From the NCBI GenBank assembly GCA_017307375.1, contig JAFKFH010000005.1, positions 248,001 to 312,000 on the forward strand: a stretch of 64,000 bases of DNA, given 5' to 3'. This DNA is from Alphaproteobacteria bacterium. Lineage in GTDB: Bacteria > Pseudomonadota > Alphaproteobacteria > Ferrovibrionales > Ferrovibrionaceae. Below, piece after piece: positions 24,688-35,913 of the stretch. The notes under the pieces were generated by a model. The model was not told where the DNA came from, did not search any database, and was given only the letters and a program-made list of their open reading frames with translations. Position 1 is the first letter of the stretch. Each line of letters starts with the position of its first letter. The translations under genes were made by a program, and so were the position numbers.

Positions 24688-27600
24688 TCACGCCGGGCTG
24701 CGCGCGCCCTCGAGCAACCCGGCGAGATCGCCGGCCGGCATCGGCCTGCCCATCAGGTAACCCTGGCCCTTGCCGCAGCCGACCGCGAGCAGATAATCGC
24801 GCTGGGCCGCCGTCTCGATCCCTTCGGCAACGATGCCGACGCCCAGCGCGGCGGCCATGTTGACCATCGCCGAGACCACGGCGCAGTCCGAGGCGTCGCC
24901 GGGCAGCCCGGCGACGAAATCGCGGTCGATCTTGATCGACCCGATCGGCAACTGCCGCAGCCGCAGCAGCGACGAATAGCCCTTGCCGAAGTCGTCGAGG
25001 GCGATGTCGATGCCCTCGGCGATCAGTTCGTCGAGCAGCGCGGCGGCGCGGCCGTCATCGGCCATCAGGCCGGTCTCGGTGATCTCGACGGTCAGCCGGC
25101 TGAGCGGCACGCGGGCGGCGCCGAAAATCTGGCGCAAGGTTTCAACCAACTCGGCATTGGGCGCGAACTGGCGGGGCGAGACGTTGACGGCGATCCGGAA
25201 GCGGTCAGGCAGGCAGGTCTGCCAGGCGGCCAGGTCGGCCGCGACCTGGCGGACCACATGCTGGCCCAGGGCGACGATCATGCCGGTCTGTTCGGCGGCG
25301 GGAATAAAATCGTCGGGCCGGCGCAGGCTGCCGTCCGGCAGCCGCCAGCGCACCAGCGCCTCGGCCCCGATCATGCGGCCCGAGGCCAGGTCGACCTGCG
25401 GCTGGTACAGCACGAACAGCTCGTCCTCGGCCAATGCCCGCCGCAGGTCGCGCTCGAAGGTCAGCCGGCGGGTCAGGCGATCATTGAGATCGTCGGTGAA
25501 ATAGCGGACGCCGCCACCGTTTTCCTTGGCGTGGTACATCGCGGCATCAGCGCTGCGCACCAGGGCGTCCATGTCGCGACCGTCGTCCGGAAACAGGGCG
25601 ATGCCGACCGAGGCGCCGACATCGAGCTGCTGGCCGGCCAGTTCGAACGGCTGGATGATCGCCTGGCGCAGACGCTCGGCGACGGCGGCGACCGCCTCGG
25701 CATCGGTGACCGAGGGCATGATCACGCAGAATTCGTCCCCGCCGTAGCGCGCGACGGTATCGGACGGTCGAACCTGTTCGGCCAGCCGGGTTGCCGCCAC
25801 CCGCAGCACCTGGTCGCCGACATGATGGCCGAGCGTATCGTTGATCAGCTTGAACTTGTCGAGGTCGAGAAAGCACAGCCCGACCTTGGCACCCGAGCGC
25901 CGCGCCGCGTCGATCACCTGGCCCAGCCGATCCTGCAGCAGCCGGCGATTGGGCAGGTTGGTCACGTGGTCGAAATTGGCATAACGCCAGATCTTTTCCT
26001 CGTGCTCCTTGCGCTCGGACAGGTCGGTGAACATCGCGAAGCGGTGGGCGACCCGGCCGCTTTCGTCGCGCACCACCGCGATCGACAGCCAGACCGGCAC
26101 CAGGTTGCGCGCCTTGGTCAGCGCCATCACCTCACCCTGCCAGGCGCCCTGGCGATCGATCGCCGCCTCGATCGACTGGCGCAATTCGGCATCGTGCCGG
26201 GTGGACAGCAAGTGGCGCAGGTCGAGGCCGCGGGCCTCGCGCGCGCTGTAGCCGAACAGCCTGGCGAACGCGTCGTTGGTATCGGCGACACCACCGAGGT
26301 CGTTGAAGATCGCAATCGCCTCGCCGGTGCCCTGGAAGACCGAGGCGGCAAGACGCAGGGCTTCTTCGGCACGCTTGGCGGCCGAGATGTCCTCGACGAT
26401 CGCGATCAGCACCGCGCCGTCGCCCAGGCGCATCTCGGCCGCAGCGAAAGCCAGGCGCACCCATGTGGTCTGCCCGGCCGCGGTCTGCGCCCGCGCCTCG
26501 ACCGGCGGCGCCGTCTCGCCCTGATTGCCCTGCGCGATCGCCATGGCGTCGGCGACGCCCATCCGGTCGCCGGGGCGGATCAGATCCCCCAGGCGCTGGC
26601 CCACCAGCGACGCGGCGGGGCGGTCCAGGATCGTCGAGAAGGCGACATTGACCTCGACGATGGTGCCGTCGGGACGCAGCAGGACCAGGCCCAGCGCGGC
26701 GTTCTCGAACATCGTGCGGAAGCGTTCCTCGCTCGACCGCAGCGCCGCCGCGGCCTCGCGCCGCGCGGTGATGTCGTGCAGGGTGGCCAGCCAGTAGACA
26801 TGCCGGCGGGTCTGGACCTCGACCAGCGACAATTCGACCGGCACCAGCCCGCCATCCAGTCGCCGCGCCAGCATTTCGCGGGCGATGCAGGGCACCGGCC
26901 CGGTCATCAGCAGGGCCGGCATCAACTCGCCGATCCGCCCGCCGGTCAGGTCGCCTGCCGGTTGGCCGAACAGGGTCTCGGCCTGGGGATTGGCATAAAG
27001 CACGTGGCGACCGTCCTGGTCGAGGATCAGGATCGCGTCGGTGGCGGCGGTGACGATGGTCTGGGTGCGGGCGACCGCTTCCTCGACGCGGTCGATCAGC
27101 GCGTTGTAGCGGCGGGCGATCCGGCCGACCTCGGTAAACGGTTCCTCGGGGACGCGCAGCGACAGGTCGGCGGTTTCGGCCTGACGCTCGATCACCTCGA
27201 AGAAATCATGCAGTTCGGTCCGGGCGCCGTGTTCGGAGACGTTGAGACCGGCGGTCTCGGCCTCGGCGGAAACCCGCAAGGGGAAGAAACGGGCGAACAC
27301 CCACAACAGGGCCAGCGGCACGATGAAGGCGGCGACGAAGCAGGCAGCGATACCCTGCAGTTGCGCGCCGATCTGGCCCAGCCGGGACAGGCCGGTCCCG
27401 AGCGCTGCCGGATCGCCGAACAGCCCCACCGCCAGCGTGCCCCAGACACCGGCGCCGAGATGCACCGGCACGGCGCCGACCGCATCGTCGATCCGCAGAC
27501 GCAGCAGCAGTGCCTCCAGCCCGGTCATCGCCAGGGCGCCCACGGCACCAATCAAGAGGGCGGCTTCCGAGGTCGTCGCGTGCGCGCTGGCCGTGACCGC

Positions 27601-28446
27601 GACCATGCCGGCGACGATGCCGTTCAGCAGGCCTTCGACCCGCATCGTGCCGCTGGCCATGCGACCGAGCGCCAGGCCCGCGGCCCCGCCTGCCGCAGCA
27701 CCGAGCGTCGTGTTCAGGATGATCAGCGGCACGCGCTCGTCGAACTTCAGGGTCGACCCGCCGTTGAAGCCGAGCCAGCCGAACCAGAGGATCAGCACGC
27801 CCAGGCTGACCAGCGGCAGGCTGGACGGCACGATGTCGCGCGGCCGGCCGTTCGCATCGAAGCGACCGAGCCGCGGGCCGAGCAGGACCAGCAGCGCCAG
27901 CGAGAACCAGCCCCCGACCGAATGCACCGCGCTCGACCCCGCCCAGTCGACGAAACCGGCCTGGCCGAGCCAGCCGGTGAAATGCCCGGTCTCCGATCCG
28001 CCCCAGGCCCAATGGCCGAACAGCGGATAGGTCAGCCCGGCCATCATCGCCGAGGTGAACAGATAGGCGGTGAAGCCCATGCGCTCGGCCACCGCACCCG
28101 AGATGATGGTGACCGAGGTCGAGCAAAACACGGTCTGGAAGATGAAGAAGGCCAGGAGATAGCCGCCGGCATCCGCGGGCACCAGGAAATGGCTGGTCCC
28201 GATCAGACCCGCGGCCGACCGGCCGAACATCAGCCCGAACCCGACCGCCCAGAACACCAGCACCGCGACGACGAAGTCGGCGACGTTCTTCATCGCCACG
28301 TTGATCGCGTTCTTCGACCGGGTCATCCCGGTTTCCAGGCACAGGAAGCCGGCCTGCATCAGCATGACGAGGGCGGCGGCAACAATGATCCACAGGAGAT
28401 CGAGCGGGGAAGGCGCAACCATGGGCGGTTGTCCAGCAAGAAGCAT
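24688..28446 (-). CDS. Ammonium transporter (Amt) fused to PAS-PAS-PAS-GGDEF-EAL
   Basis: A roughly 1,252-residue fusion. Residues about 10-410 form a full Amt/Rh channel with FLCLETGMTRSKNAINVAMK and both pore histidines, H175 (SSAVHSVGG) and H329 (GAVPVHLGAG). The latter are spaced like the twin-His of AmtB. A linker and three PAS regions (about 460-830) lead to GGDEF (motif at 902-906, preceded by the inhibitory RxxD as RPSD) and EAL (motif at 1029-1031, with DDFGKGYSSL and EGIET). Both c-di-GMP domains look catalytically intact. The protein should couple ammonium binding or transport to c-di-GMP turnover at the inner membrane. The start is uncertain: TTG 28488, ATG 28446 and ATG 28422 are possible. 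No PII gene is adjacent. Confidence 0.93.
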   Translation of the reverse strand: MLLAGQPPMVAPSPLDLLWIIVAAALVMLMQAGFLCLETGMTRSKNAINVAMKNVADFVVAVLVFWAVGFGLMFGRSAAGLIGTSHFLVPADAGGYLLAFFIFQTVFCSTSVTIISGAVAERMGFTAYLFTSAMMAGLTYPLFGHWAWGGSETGHFTGWLGQAGFVDWAGSSAVHSVGGWFSLALLVLLGPRLGRFDANGRPRDIVPSSLPLVSLGVLILWFGWLGFNGGSTLKFDERVPLIILNTTLGAAAGGAAGLALGRMASGTMRVEGLLNGIVAGMVAVTASAHATTSEAALLIGAVGALAMTGLEALLLRLRIDDAVGAVPVHLGAGVWGTLAVGLFGDPAALGTGLSRLGQIGAQLQGIAACFVAAFIVPLALLWVFARFFPLRVSAEAETAGLNVSEHGARTELHDFFEVIERQAETADLSLRVPEEPFTEVGRIARRYNALIDRVEEAVARTQTIVTAATDAILILDQDGRHVLYANPQAETLFGQPAGDLTGGRIGELMPALLMTGPVPCIAREMLARRLDGGLVPVELSLVEVQTRRHVYWLATLHDITARREAAAALRSSEERFRTMFENAALGLVLLRPDGTIVEVNVAFSTILDRPAASLVGQRLGDLIRPGDRMGVADAMAIAQGNQGETAPPVEARAQTAAGQTTWVRLAFAAAEMRLGDGAVLIAIVEDISAAKRAEEALRLAASVFQGTGEAIAIFNDLGGVADTNDAFARLFGYSAREARGLDLRHLLSTRHDAELRQSIEAAIDRQGAWQGEVMALTKARNLVPVWLSIAVVRDESGRVAHRFAMFTDLSERKEHEEKIWRYANFDHVTNLPNRRLLQDRLGQVIDAARRSGAKVGLCFLDLDKFKLINDTLGHHVGDQVLRVAATRLAEQVRPSDTVARYGGDEFCVIMPSVTDAEAVAAVAERLRQAIIQPFELAGQQLDVGASVGIALFPDDGRDMDALVRSADAAMYHAKENGGGVRYFTDDLNDRLTRRLTFERDLRRALAEDELFVLYQPQVDLASGRMIGAEALVRWRLPDGSLRRPDDFIPAAEQTGMIVALGQHVVRQVAADLAAWQTCLPDRFRIAVNVSPRQFAPNAELVETLRQIFGAARVPLSRLTVEITETGLMADDGRAAALLDELIAEGIDIALDDFGKGYSSLLRLRQLPIGSIKIDRDFVAGLPGDASDCAVVSAMVNMAAALGVGIVAEGIETAAQRDYLLAVGCGKGQGYLMGRPMPAGDLAGLLEGARSPA

Positions 28447-28511
28447 GCCCTTGCTTTTCGTGAAGGCTATCGCCGGATCGACGCCCAATTACCAGGCAAT
28501 CACGGAAGACT

Positions 28512-28528
28512 TGCCCATAAAATGGGCA
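28512..28528. promoter_or_regulatory. Perfect inverted repeat in Amt-fusion/cytochrome b divergent region
   Basis: TGCCCAT-AAA-ATGGGCA, seven-base arms around AAA, lies between the divergently transcribed Amt fusion and cytochrome b561 genes. It is flanked by a wider pair, ATCACGGA (28499-28506) and TCCGTGAT (28570-28577). This could be an operator for either gene. No sigma-54 or NtrC consensus was seen. Confidence 0.45.
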
Positions 28529-28622
28529 TATCAGGTCAAGAGACCCGCGGGCATTGCCGGGCGCGGCGATCCGTGATTCTCTGATCCACGAAAGGGCACA
28601 GCAACCTCAGCGAGAAAGTCGG

Positions 28623-29297
28623 ATGAATCGTCCCACGGACGCCGCCCCCCGCCGGATCAAGGTCTGGGATCTGCCGGTCCGCCTCAGCCACTGGGTGATG
28701 GCCGGCCTGGTCGCCGCGTTGCTGGTCACCGGGTTCAAGGGCAATCTCGGGCTGCATGTCCAGCTGGGGCAGATCCTGCTGGTCGTGCTGGCCTTCCGCA
28801 TCGTCTGGGGCTTTCTCGGCTCGACCACCGCGCGGTTCACCGACTTCATCCGCGGGCCGGCGGCGATCATCGGCTATCTGCGCACCGGCTTCTCGGCCAC
28901 GCCCGGGCACAGCCCGGTCGGCGCGCTCAGCGTCGTCGCGCTGCTGGGGATCCTGTCCTGGCAGGTCGGGACCGGGCTGTTCTCGCAGGACGAGATCGGG
29001 ATCGACCAGGGGCCGTTCGCGGGCAAGATCGCCGGCGAACTTTCCAGCCGCATTTCCGGCTGGCATTCGACCAGCAAGTGGATCGTGCTGGCCCTGATCG
29101 TGCTGCACATCCTGGCGATCTTCTATTACGCGATCGCCAAGCGGACCGACCTCGTCGGGCCGATGGTCACCGGATCGAAGAAAGTGGCGCCCGGATTGCC
29201 ATGGCGCGATACGTCCGGCTACAGCCTGTTGCTGGCGACCGCCATCCTGGCGCTGATCGCCGGGGGCTGGTTCGCGATCCTGAAACTGGCGGTCTAG
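28623..29297 (+). CDS. Cytochrome b561-family membrane protein
   Basis: A 224-residue dihaem cytochrome b with four core helices plus a C-terminal helix. It opens IKVWDLPVRLSHWVMAGLVA, where the histidine is a haem ligand. Further histidines are in LGLHVQLGQILL, RISGWHSTSKWIV and ALIVLHILAIFYY. The ATG at 28623 is preceded by GAGAAAG. This type often transfers electrons to or from periplasmic cytochromes and nickel-dependent or other oxidoreductases. The convergent cytochrome c' gene directly downstream supports a functional pair. Confidence 0.9.
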   Translation: MNRPTDAAPRRIKVWDLPVRLSHWVMAGLVAALLVTGFKGNLGLHVQLGQILLVVLAFRIVWGFLGSTTARFTDFIRGPAAIIGYLRTGFSATPGHSPVGALSVVALLGILSWQVGTGLFSQDEIGIDQGPFAGKIAGELSSRISGWHSTSKWIVLALIVLHILAIFYYAIAKRTDLVGPMVTGSKKVAPGLPWRDTSGYSLLLATAILALIAGGWFAILKLAV

Positions 29298-29303
29298 AAT
29301 GCA

Positions 29304-29333
29304 GCAGGCGCTGCCCGCGGGGGCAGCGCCTGC
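29304..29333. terminator. Shared bidirectional hairpin between cytochrome b561 and cytochrome c' genes
   Basis: Perfect 13-bp GC stem (29304-29316 with 29321-29333) around the loop GCGG, seven bases past the cytochrome b stop and 17 bases from the cytochrome c' stop. No long T-run, but the stem is very stable and sits exactly between two converging genes. Confidence 0.7.
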
Positions 29334-29350
29334 ATCAGGACGGGAAAGCT

Positions 29351-29800
29351 TCAGCCGGCGCGGTAATCGTCGTGGCAGGCCTTGCAGGCGCCGCCGGCGG
29401 CGCCGAACGCCGCCTTCAGCTTGTTCATGTCGCCCGACTTGGCGGCCGCGGCGATGTTCTCGGCGGCAGTGCCGAAATTGGCCGCCTTGGACTTGAAGTC
29501 GTCGAACTTTGCCCAGATCTCGGGCTTCGCCTTGGTATCGCCCTTGTCCGAGCCGGCGGGGAACAGCGCGGCGATGTTCTGCGCATTGGCAACCATCGTC
29601 AGCGCCGGGGCCTCGGCACCGGCGGTCGCGCCGTTGGCATCGATCACGGCCTTCACCGCGCCCATCGCCGTGCGGTTCGATTGAAACAGGGCCTTGCGGG
29701 CGGCAATCGGGTCGCTCTGGGCCATCGACATGGCCAGCGGCACCGCGACGGCCGCCGCAGCCAGCGCGGCCACGGCAGTCAAGCGCAACGAAACAGTCAT
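29351..29800 (-). CDS. Cytochrome c'
   Basis: A 149-residue periplasmic c-type cytochrome with signal peptide (LRLTAVAALAAAAVAVPLAM then MAQSDPI). It has a four-helix body and a single C-terminal haem motif C139-K-A-C142-H143, as in cytochrome c'. The length (about 120 residues mature) and the N-terminal SDPIAARKALFQSNRTAMGA fit the family. Cytochrome c' binds NO and can protect against nitrosative stress. The convergent cytochrome b561 gene is a common partner. Confidence 0.92.
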   Translation of the reverse strand: MTVSLRLTAVAALAAAAVAVPLAMSMAQSDPIAARKALFQSNRTAMGAVKAVIDANGATAGAEAPALTMVANAQNIAALFPAGSDKGDTKAKPEIWAKFDDFKSKAANFGTAAENIAAAAKSGDMNKLKAAFGAAGGACKACHDDYRAG

Positions 29801-30040
29801 GAAAGTCTCCTCGGTTCCCCGTCAGGTTCCTGGCGCATGCACCGCGCCACAGCGAACGATAGAATGATGCCGGGGCCCGCGGCAATTCGTCCCACCCGGC
29901 TGCGGCGATCACAAAATCGGCATCGTCCGCGTCACGCGGGTGTCGGTTGCGCGGCATGGTGAAGAATCTGGACGGATTGGCGAGATTGGCCCATCTTCGC
30001 CGCTTTCCGGTGACCGGACTGGCTGAAATCGAGTGGCGTG

Positions 30041-30625
30041 ATGGCTGAAATCAAGTCGATTTGCGTATATTGCGGTTCGCGCAACGGCGTCGACCCGCGG
30101 CATGTCGAGGCGGCGCGGACGCTGGGCACCCAGATGGCCCAGGCCGGTATCGAACTGGTCTATGGCGGCGGGCGCATCGGGCTGATGGGTGTCACCGCCG
30201 ATGCGGTGCTGGCCGGCGGCGGGCGGGTCTGCGGCATCATCCCGCATCATCTGCAAACGGTCGAAGTCGGCCACCAGGGCCTTACCGAACTGCATGTCGT
30301 CGACTCGATGCACATCCGCAAGCAGATGATGTTCGAGCGCTCCGATGCCTTCGTGGTGCTGCCTGGGGGCATCGGCACGCTGGACGAAACCTTCGAGATG
30401 ATCACCTGGCGGCAGTTGCGCCTGCACGACCGCCCGGTGGTGGTGGTCGACGTCGGCGGCTATTGGCAGCCTTACATCAAGATGATCGACCACATCATCG
30501 CGCAGGGTTTCGCCGGCCAGGAAATCCGCCGCCTTTACGACGTCGTCGACAGCGCGGAGGCGGTGCTGCCGCTGCTGGCGCGACTGCCGGAACCGGCGAT
30601 CGAAGCCAAGCCCGAACGGCTCTAA
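30041..30625 (+). CDS. LOG-family protein (cytokinin riboside 5'-monophosphate phosphoribohydrolase-like)
   Basis: A 194-residue Rossmann-like protein (TIGR00730 family). It begins IKSICVYCGSRNGVDPRHVE and has the diagnostic LPGGIGTLDETFEMITWRQL with the catalytic-site glycines and glutamate, plus MHIRKQMMFERSDAFVVLPG. LOG enzymes remove ribose 5-phosphate from nucleoside monophosphates (in plants, activating cytokinins). In bacteria the role is often nucleotide salvage. GTG 30038 immediately precedes ATG 30041, and either could start translation. It probably forms a single-gene unit ahead of icd. Confidence 0.92.
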   Translation: MAEIKSICVYCGSRNGVDPRHVEAARTLGTQMAQAGIELVYGGGRIGLMGVTADAVLAGGGRVCGIIPHHLQTVEVGHQGLTELHVVDSMHIRKQMMFERSDAFVVLPGGIGTLDETFEMITWRQLRLHDRPVVVVDVGGYWQPYIKMIDHIIAQGFAGQEIRRLYDVVDSAEAVLPLLARLPEPAIEAKPERL

Positions 30626-30749
30626 ACCACCCTTTGACGGTCCTGGCCGTGGTGCTAAGGTCGCGCCCGCGCGGGGCGCGCCGTCCGGGGGCGGGCTGTC
30701 TCGATCATGAAATATTCCTGCAAGTAACTGCTGAAGGACGCAACTGACC

Positions 30750-31964
30750 ATGGCGAAGATCAAGGTTGCCAAGCCGGTCGTCGAACTCGACGGCGATGAG
30801 ATGACCAGGATCATCTGGGACTTCATCAAGAAGAAGCTGATCCTGCCCTATCTCGACGTCGACCTGCACTACTACGACCTCGGCGTCGAGAACCGCGATC
30901 GCACCAACGACCAGGTCACCATCGATTCGGCCAAGGCGATCCAGGAGCATGGCGTCGGCGTGAAGTGCGCCACGATCACCCCGGACGAGGCGCGCGTCGA
31001 GGAATTCAAGCTGAAGGAAATGTGGAAGTCGCCGAACGGCACGATCCGCAACATCCTCGGCGGCACCATCTTCCGCGAGCCGATCATCTGCTCGAACGTG
31101 CCGCGCCTGGTGCCGCATTGGACCAGCCCGATCGTCGTCGGCCGCCACGCCTTCGGCGACCAGTACCGCGCGACCGACTTCAAGGTGCCGGGCAAGGGCA
31201 AGCTGACCGTCAAGTTCACGCCGGAAGACGGCTCGGCCCCGATCGAGAAGGAAGTGTTCAACTTCCCCGGCGCCGGCGTCGCCATGACCATGTACAACCT
31301 GGACGATTCGATCCGCGATTTCGCCCGCGCCAGCATGAACTACGCGCTGGGCCGCGGCTGGCCGCTCTACCTCTCGACCAAGAACACGATCCTCAAGGCC
31401 TATGACGGCCGCTTCAAGGATATCTTCGCCGAGACCTTCGAGAAGGAATTCGCCGACCAGTTCAAGGCGGCGGGCATCGGCTACGAGCATCGCCTGATCG
31501 ACGACATGGTCGCGGCCGCGCTGAAGTGGTCGGGCAAGTTCGTCTGGGCCTGCAAGAACTACGACGGCGACGTGCAGTCGGACATCGTGGCGCAGGGCTT
31601 CGGCTCGCTCGGCCTGATGACCTCGGTGCTGATGACGCCGGACGGCAAGGTCGTCGAGGCCGAGGCGGCCCACGGTACCGTCACCCGCCACTATCGCGAG
31701 CATCAGAAGGGCCGCGAGACCTCGACCAACCCGATCGCCTCGATCTTCGCCTGGACCCGCGGCCTGCTGCATCGCGCCAAGCTCGACGACAACGCCGACC
31801 TGAAGCGTTTCGCCGAGACGCTGGAGCGCGTCTGCATCGAGACCGTCGAGAGCGGTTCGATGACCAAGGACCTGGCGCTGCTGATCGGCCCGGACCAGCC
31901 CTGGCTGACCACCGAGAAGTTCCTCGACAAGATCGACCACAACCTGCAGGCCGCCCTGGCCTGA
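30750..31964 (+). CDS. icd: NADP-dependent isocitrate dehydrogenase
   Basis: A 404-residue enzyme of the eukaryote-like homodimeric NADP-IDH subfamily: [20 protein letters not shown] at the N-terminus, substrate-serine region [20 protein letters not shown], metal ligands in [20 protein letters not shown], and the NADP-binding [20 protein letters not shown]. It converts isocitrate to 2-oxoglutarate in the TCA cycle. This subfamily is standard in alphaproteobacteria. A strong terminator follows. Confidence 0.97.
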   Translation: MAKIKVAKPVVELDGDEMTRIIWDFIKKKLILPYLDVDLHYYDLGVENRDRTNDQVTIDSAKAIQEHGVGVKCATITPDEARVEEFKLKEMWKSPNGTIRNILGGTIFREPIICSNVPRLVPHWTSPIVVGRHAFGDQYRATDFKVPGKGKLTVKFTPEDGSAPIEKEVFNFPGAGVAMTMYNLDDSIRDFARASMNYALGRGWPLYLSTKNTILKAYDGRFKDIFAETFEKEFADQFKAAGIGYEHRLIDDMVAAALKWSGKFVWACKNYDGDVQSDIVAQGFGSLGLMTSVLMTPDGKVVEAEAAHGTVTRHYREHQKGRETSTNPIASIFAWTRGLLHRAKLDDNADLKRFAETLERVCIETVESGSMTKDLALLIGPDQPWLTTEKFLDKIDHNLQAALA

Positions 31965-31989
31965 TCGGCCTCTGAGCCCTGAAAAGAAG

Positions 31990-32022
31990 AAGGCCGGCGG
32001 TGTCACCACCGCCGGCCTTTTT
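31990..32022 (+). terminator. Strong rho-independent terminator after icd
   Basis: A 13-bp perfect stem (31990-32002 with 32007-32019, loop TCAC) followed by five T residues. The complementary A-rich left flank (AAAAGAAGAA) may also serve the convergent alaS transcript, whose stop is at 32040. Confidence 0.9.
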
Positions 32023-32039
32023 CGTTGGGCGCGGTTTGA

Positions 32040-34691
<2,652 letters not shown>

Positions 34692-34703
34692 AGGCACCTA
34701 CCC

Positions 34704-34742
34704 GGTCGCCCCGGCTTGGACGGTGCCGGCACGAGGGCGACC
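34704..34742. promoter_or_regulatory. Inverted repeat in the alaS leader
   Basis: GGTCGCCC (34704-34711) and GGGCGACC (34735-34742) are perfect complements, with a further CCGGC/GCCGG pair nested inside. On the alaS transcript this would fold 13 bases upstream of the ATG, next to the presumed ribosome site. E. coli AlaRS is known to repress its own gene through a palindrome at its promoter, so autoregulation is plausible. Attenuation is another possibility. Confidence 0.45.
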
Positions 34743-34920
34743 TGGAGGCGCCGGCACAAGACTTCAGTTATTAGCTGAGGCGGACGGGCGCTGTCCAGAA
34801 CACCAAGATTCCAGGCCTTATCAAAGGCGGAACGCTCCCCCCTATCTGCTATCGGTGGCCTGTTTGGTCGGCTGAATTGACCTAATTAATCTCGCGGGGA
34901 GCTTGTTGCAAATCGATAAC

Positions 34921-34970
34921 AAAAAAGGCATTTCCGCAGCGACGAATTTTCCCTTCAAAACAGCGCTGCG
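34921..34970 (-). terminator. Terminator-like repeat after the island operon
   Basis: CGCAGCG (34935-34941) and CGCTGCG (34964-34970) form a 7-bp stem with a 22-base loop, eight bases past the stop of the 311-residue island protein. On the minus strand a T6 run follows after a short spacer. The long loop makes this a weak candidate. Confidence 0.35.
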
Positions 34971-34977
34971 TATTTTA

Positions 34978-35913
34978 TTAATCACCACTGATGGGTCTCA
35001 AATTTCTCAATTTATGAGTCTGTTTAGTTTCTTGCGTTGCGTATTCAGTCACAGATTGGACCATTATGTCAGCAACGTACGGGCTATTAATTGCCCATTT
35101 TTTTTCTAAGGGGAAATCGTCAGCCAGTCCACCCGAGTAATCTAGTCCGTCTGGATCCACGAACCTGAATCGCTTTTTCACAGAATCGATGCCGACCAAG
35201 GTACCTCTGGACTCAAAGCTGTCCTCCGCGACATCGGAAGTTTTCTCAATCAAGTCAACTATGCGACCAAGAGCCTCCATGTCTATAGCACCACCGCGCC
35301 TCACTCCATCTACAGAACTCCAAATAATATCAATATTGTATCCAGAAAAATAATTTACTTTAGACCAGTCATAAACCTTCTTTACGACTGCATCACCTAA
35401 GTTTTTCGCAACATCACGGACAGCAAATTCATCTTCAATTCGAAGCACCTGATTAAACGCCTTCACCGCTTCATCAAATTTTCCACTAAAGAGGTTTTTC
35501 TCGCTCGCAACCATTAAGGCAATCCCTAGCGATCCAGGATAAGAAAATCCAAAATTAAAAGCAGTTTCAGCGCTTATAATACCCGAAATACGAGGGCGCT
35601 TTTTAACGCCATTTTTCAGCGAATCAAAAATTTGCGAAAAAAGTTCTTGAAAATCTAGAAGAGACTTAGCCACAGATGCTAGATCATAATTTTCATCATG
35701 AGCAGGTATCAGCCGGTACCGACACACCTCGACCTGATCAGATCGGCACTCTTCCTCCCAAATACTCTCTAACCGAGAGGCCTCCCGTTTAAGGGCAGTC
35801 AGGTTGGCAAGCACAAATTTGTCACCAGGTGCATTTGCAGCAACCCGCTCTACCTCGTTTATCGCGGCGTACGATTCTCTAAGACGATCAAGCAAAGAGT
35901 CTAAGTCCGACAT
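34978..35913 (-). CDS. Unrecognised 311-residue protein, second gene of AT-rich island
   Basis: No named family was recognised. The N-terminus (1-60) is helical and charged (LDSLLDRLRESYAAINEVER), resembling a short coiled coil. The middle contains KRPRISGIISAETAFNFGFS and SYPGSLGIALMV, then a helical segment ending KKVYDWSKVNYFSGYNIDII. The C-terminal third looks beta-rich (RGTLVGIDSVKKRFRFV, YSGGLADDF), perhaps a small barrel. No signal peptide or membrane helix. The ATG at 35913 has AGGAGA upstream and overlaps the nucleotidyltransferase-like gene by 26 bases, so the two are co-translated. Codon use is far more AT-rich than in the flanking alaS and recA. Likely horizontally acquired. A partner or effector role is inferred from coupling only. 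Confidence 0.75.
   Translation of the reverse strand: MSDLDSLLDRLRESYAAINEVERVAANAPGDKFVLANLTALKREASRLESIWEEECRSDQVEVCRYRLIPAHDENYDLASVAKSLLDFQELFSQIFDSLKNGVKKRPRISGIISAETAFNFGFSYPGSLGIALMVASEKNLFSGKFDEAVKAFNQVLRIEDEFAVRDVAKNLGDAVVKKVYDWSKVNYFSGYNIDIIWSSVDGVRRGGAIDMEALGRIVDLIEKTSDVAEDSFESRGTLVGIDSVKKRFRFVDPDGLDYSGGLADDFPLEKKWAINSPYVADIMVQSVTEYATQETKQTHKLRNLRPISGD

Larger units (their letters stand above)
34692..34977. other. Intergenic region: alaS leader passing into AT-rich island edge
   Basis: The first 60 bases hold the alaS leader hairpin and are GC-rich. From about 34750 the composition drifts to AT-rich, and by 34900 it matches the island genes. A run of six As at 34921-34926 sits next to the terminator-like repeat of the island operon. 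No gene or tRNA was recognised here. The left boundary of the island should lie in this segment, but no duplicated target site was found by eye. Confidence 0.5.

Noticed and set aside
25258-28584. 1,108-codon plus-strand open frame opposite the Amt fusion
   Set aside because: Mirrors codon position bias of the true gene on the other strand. The translated sequence matches no protein pattern.
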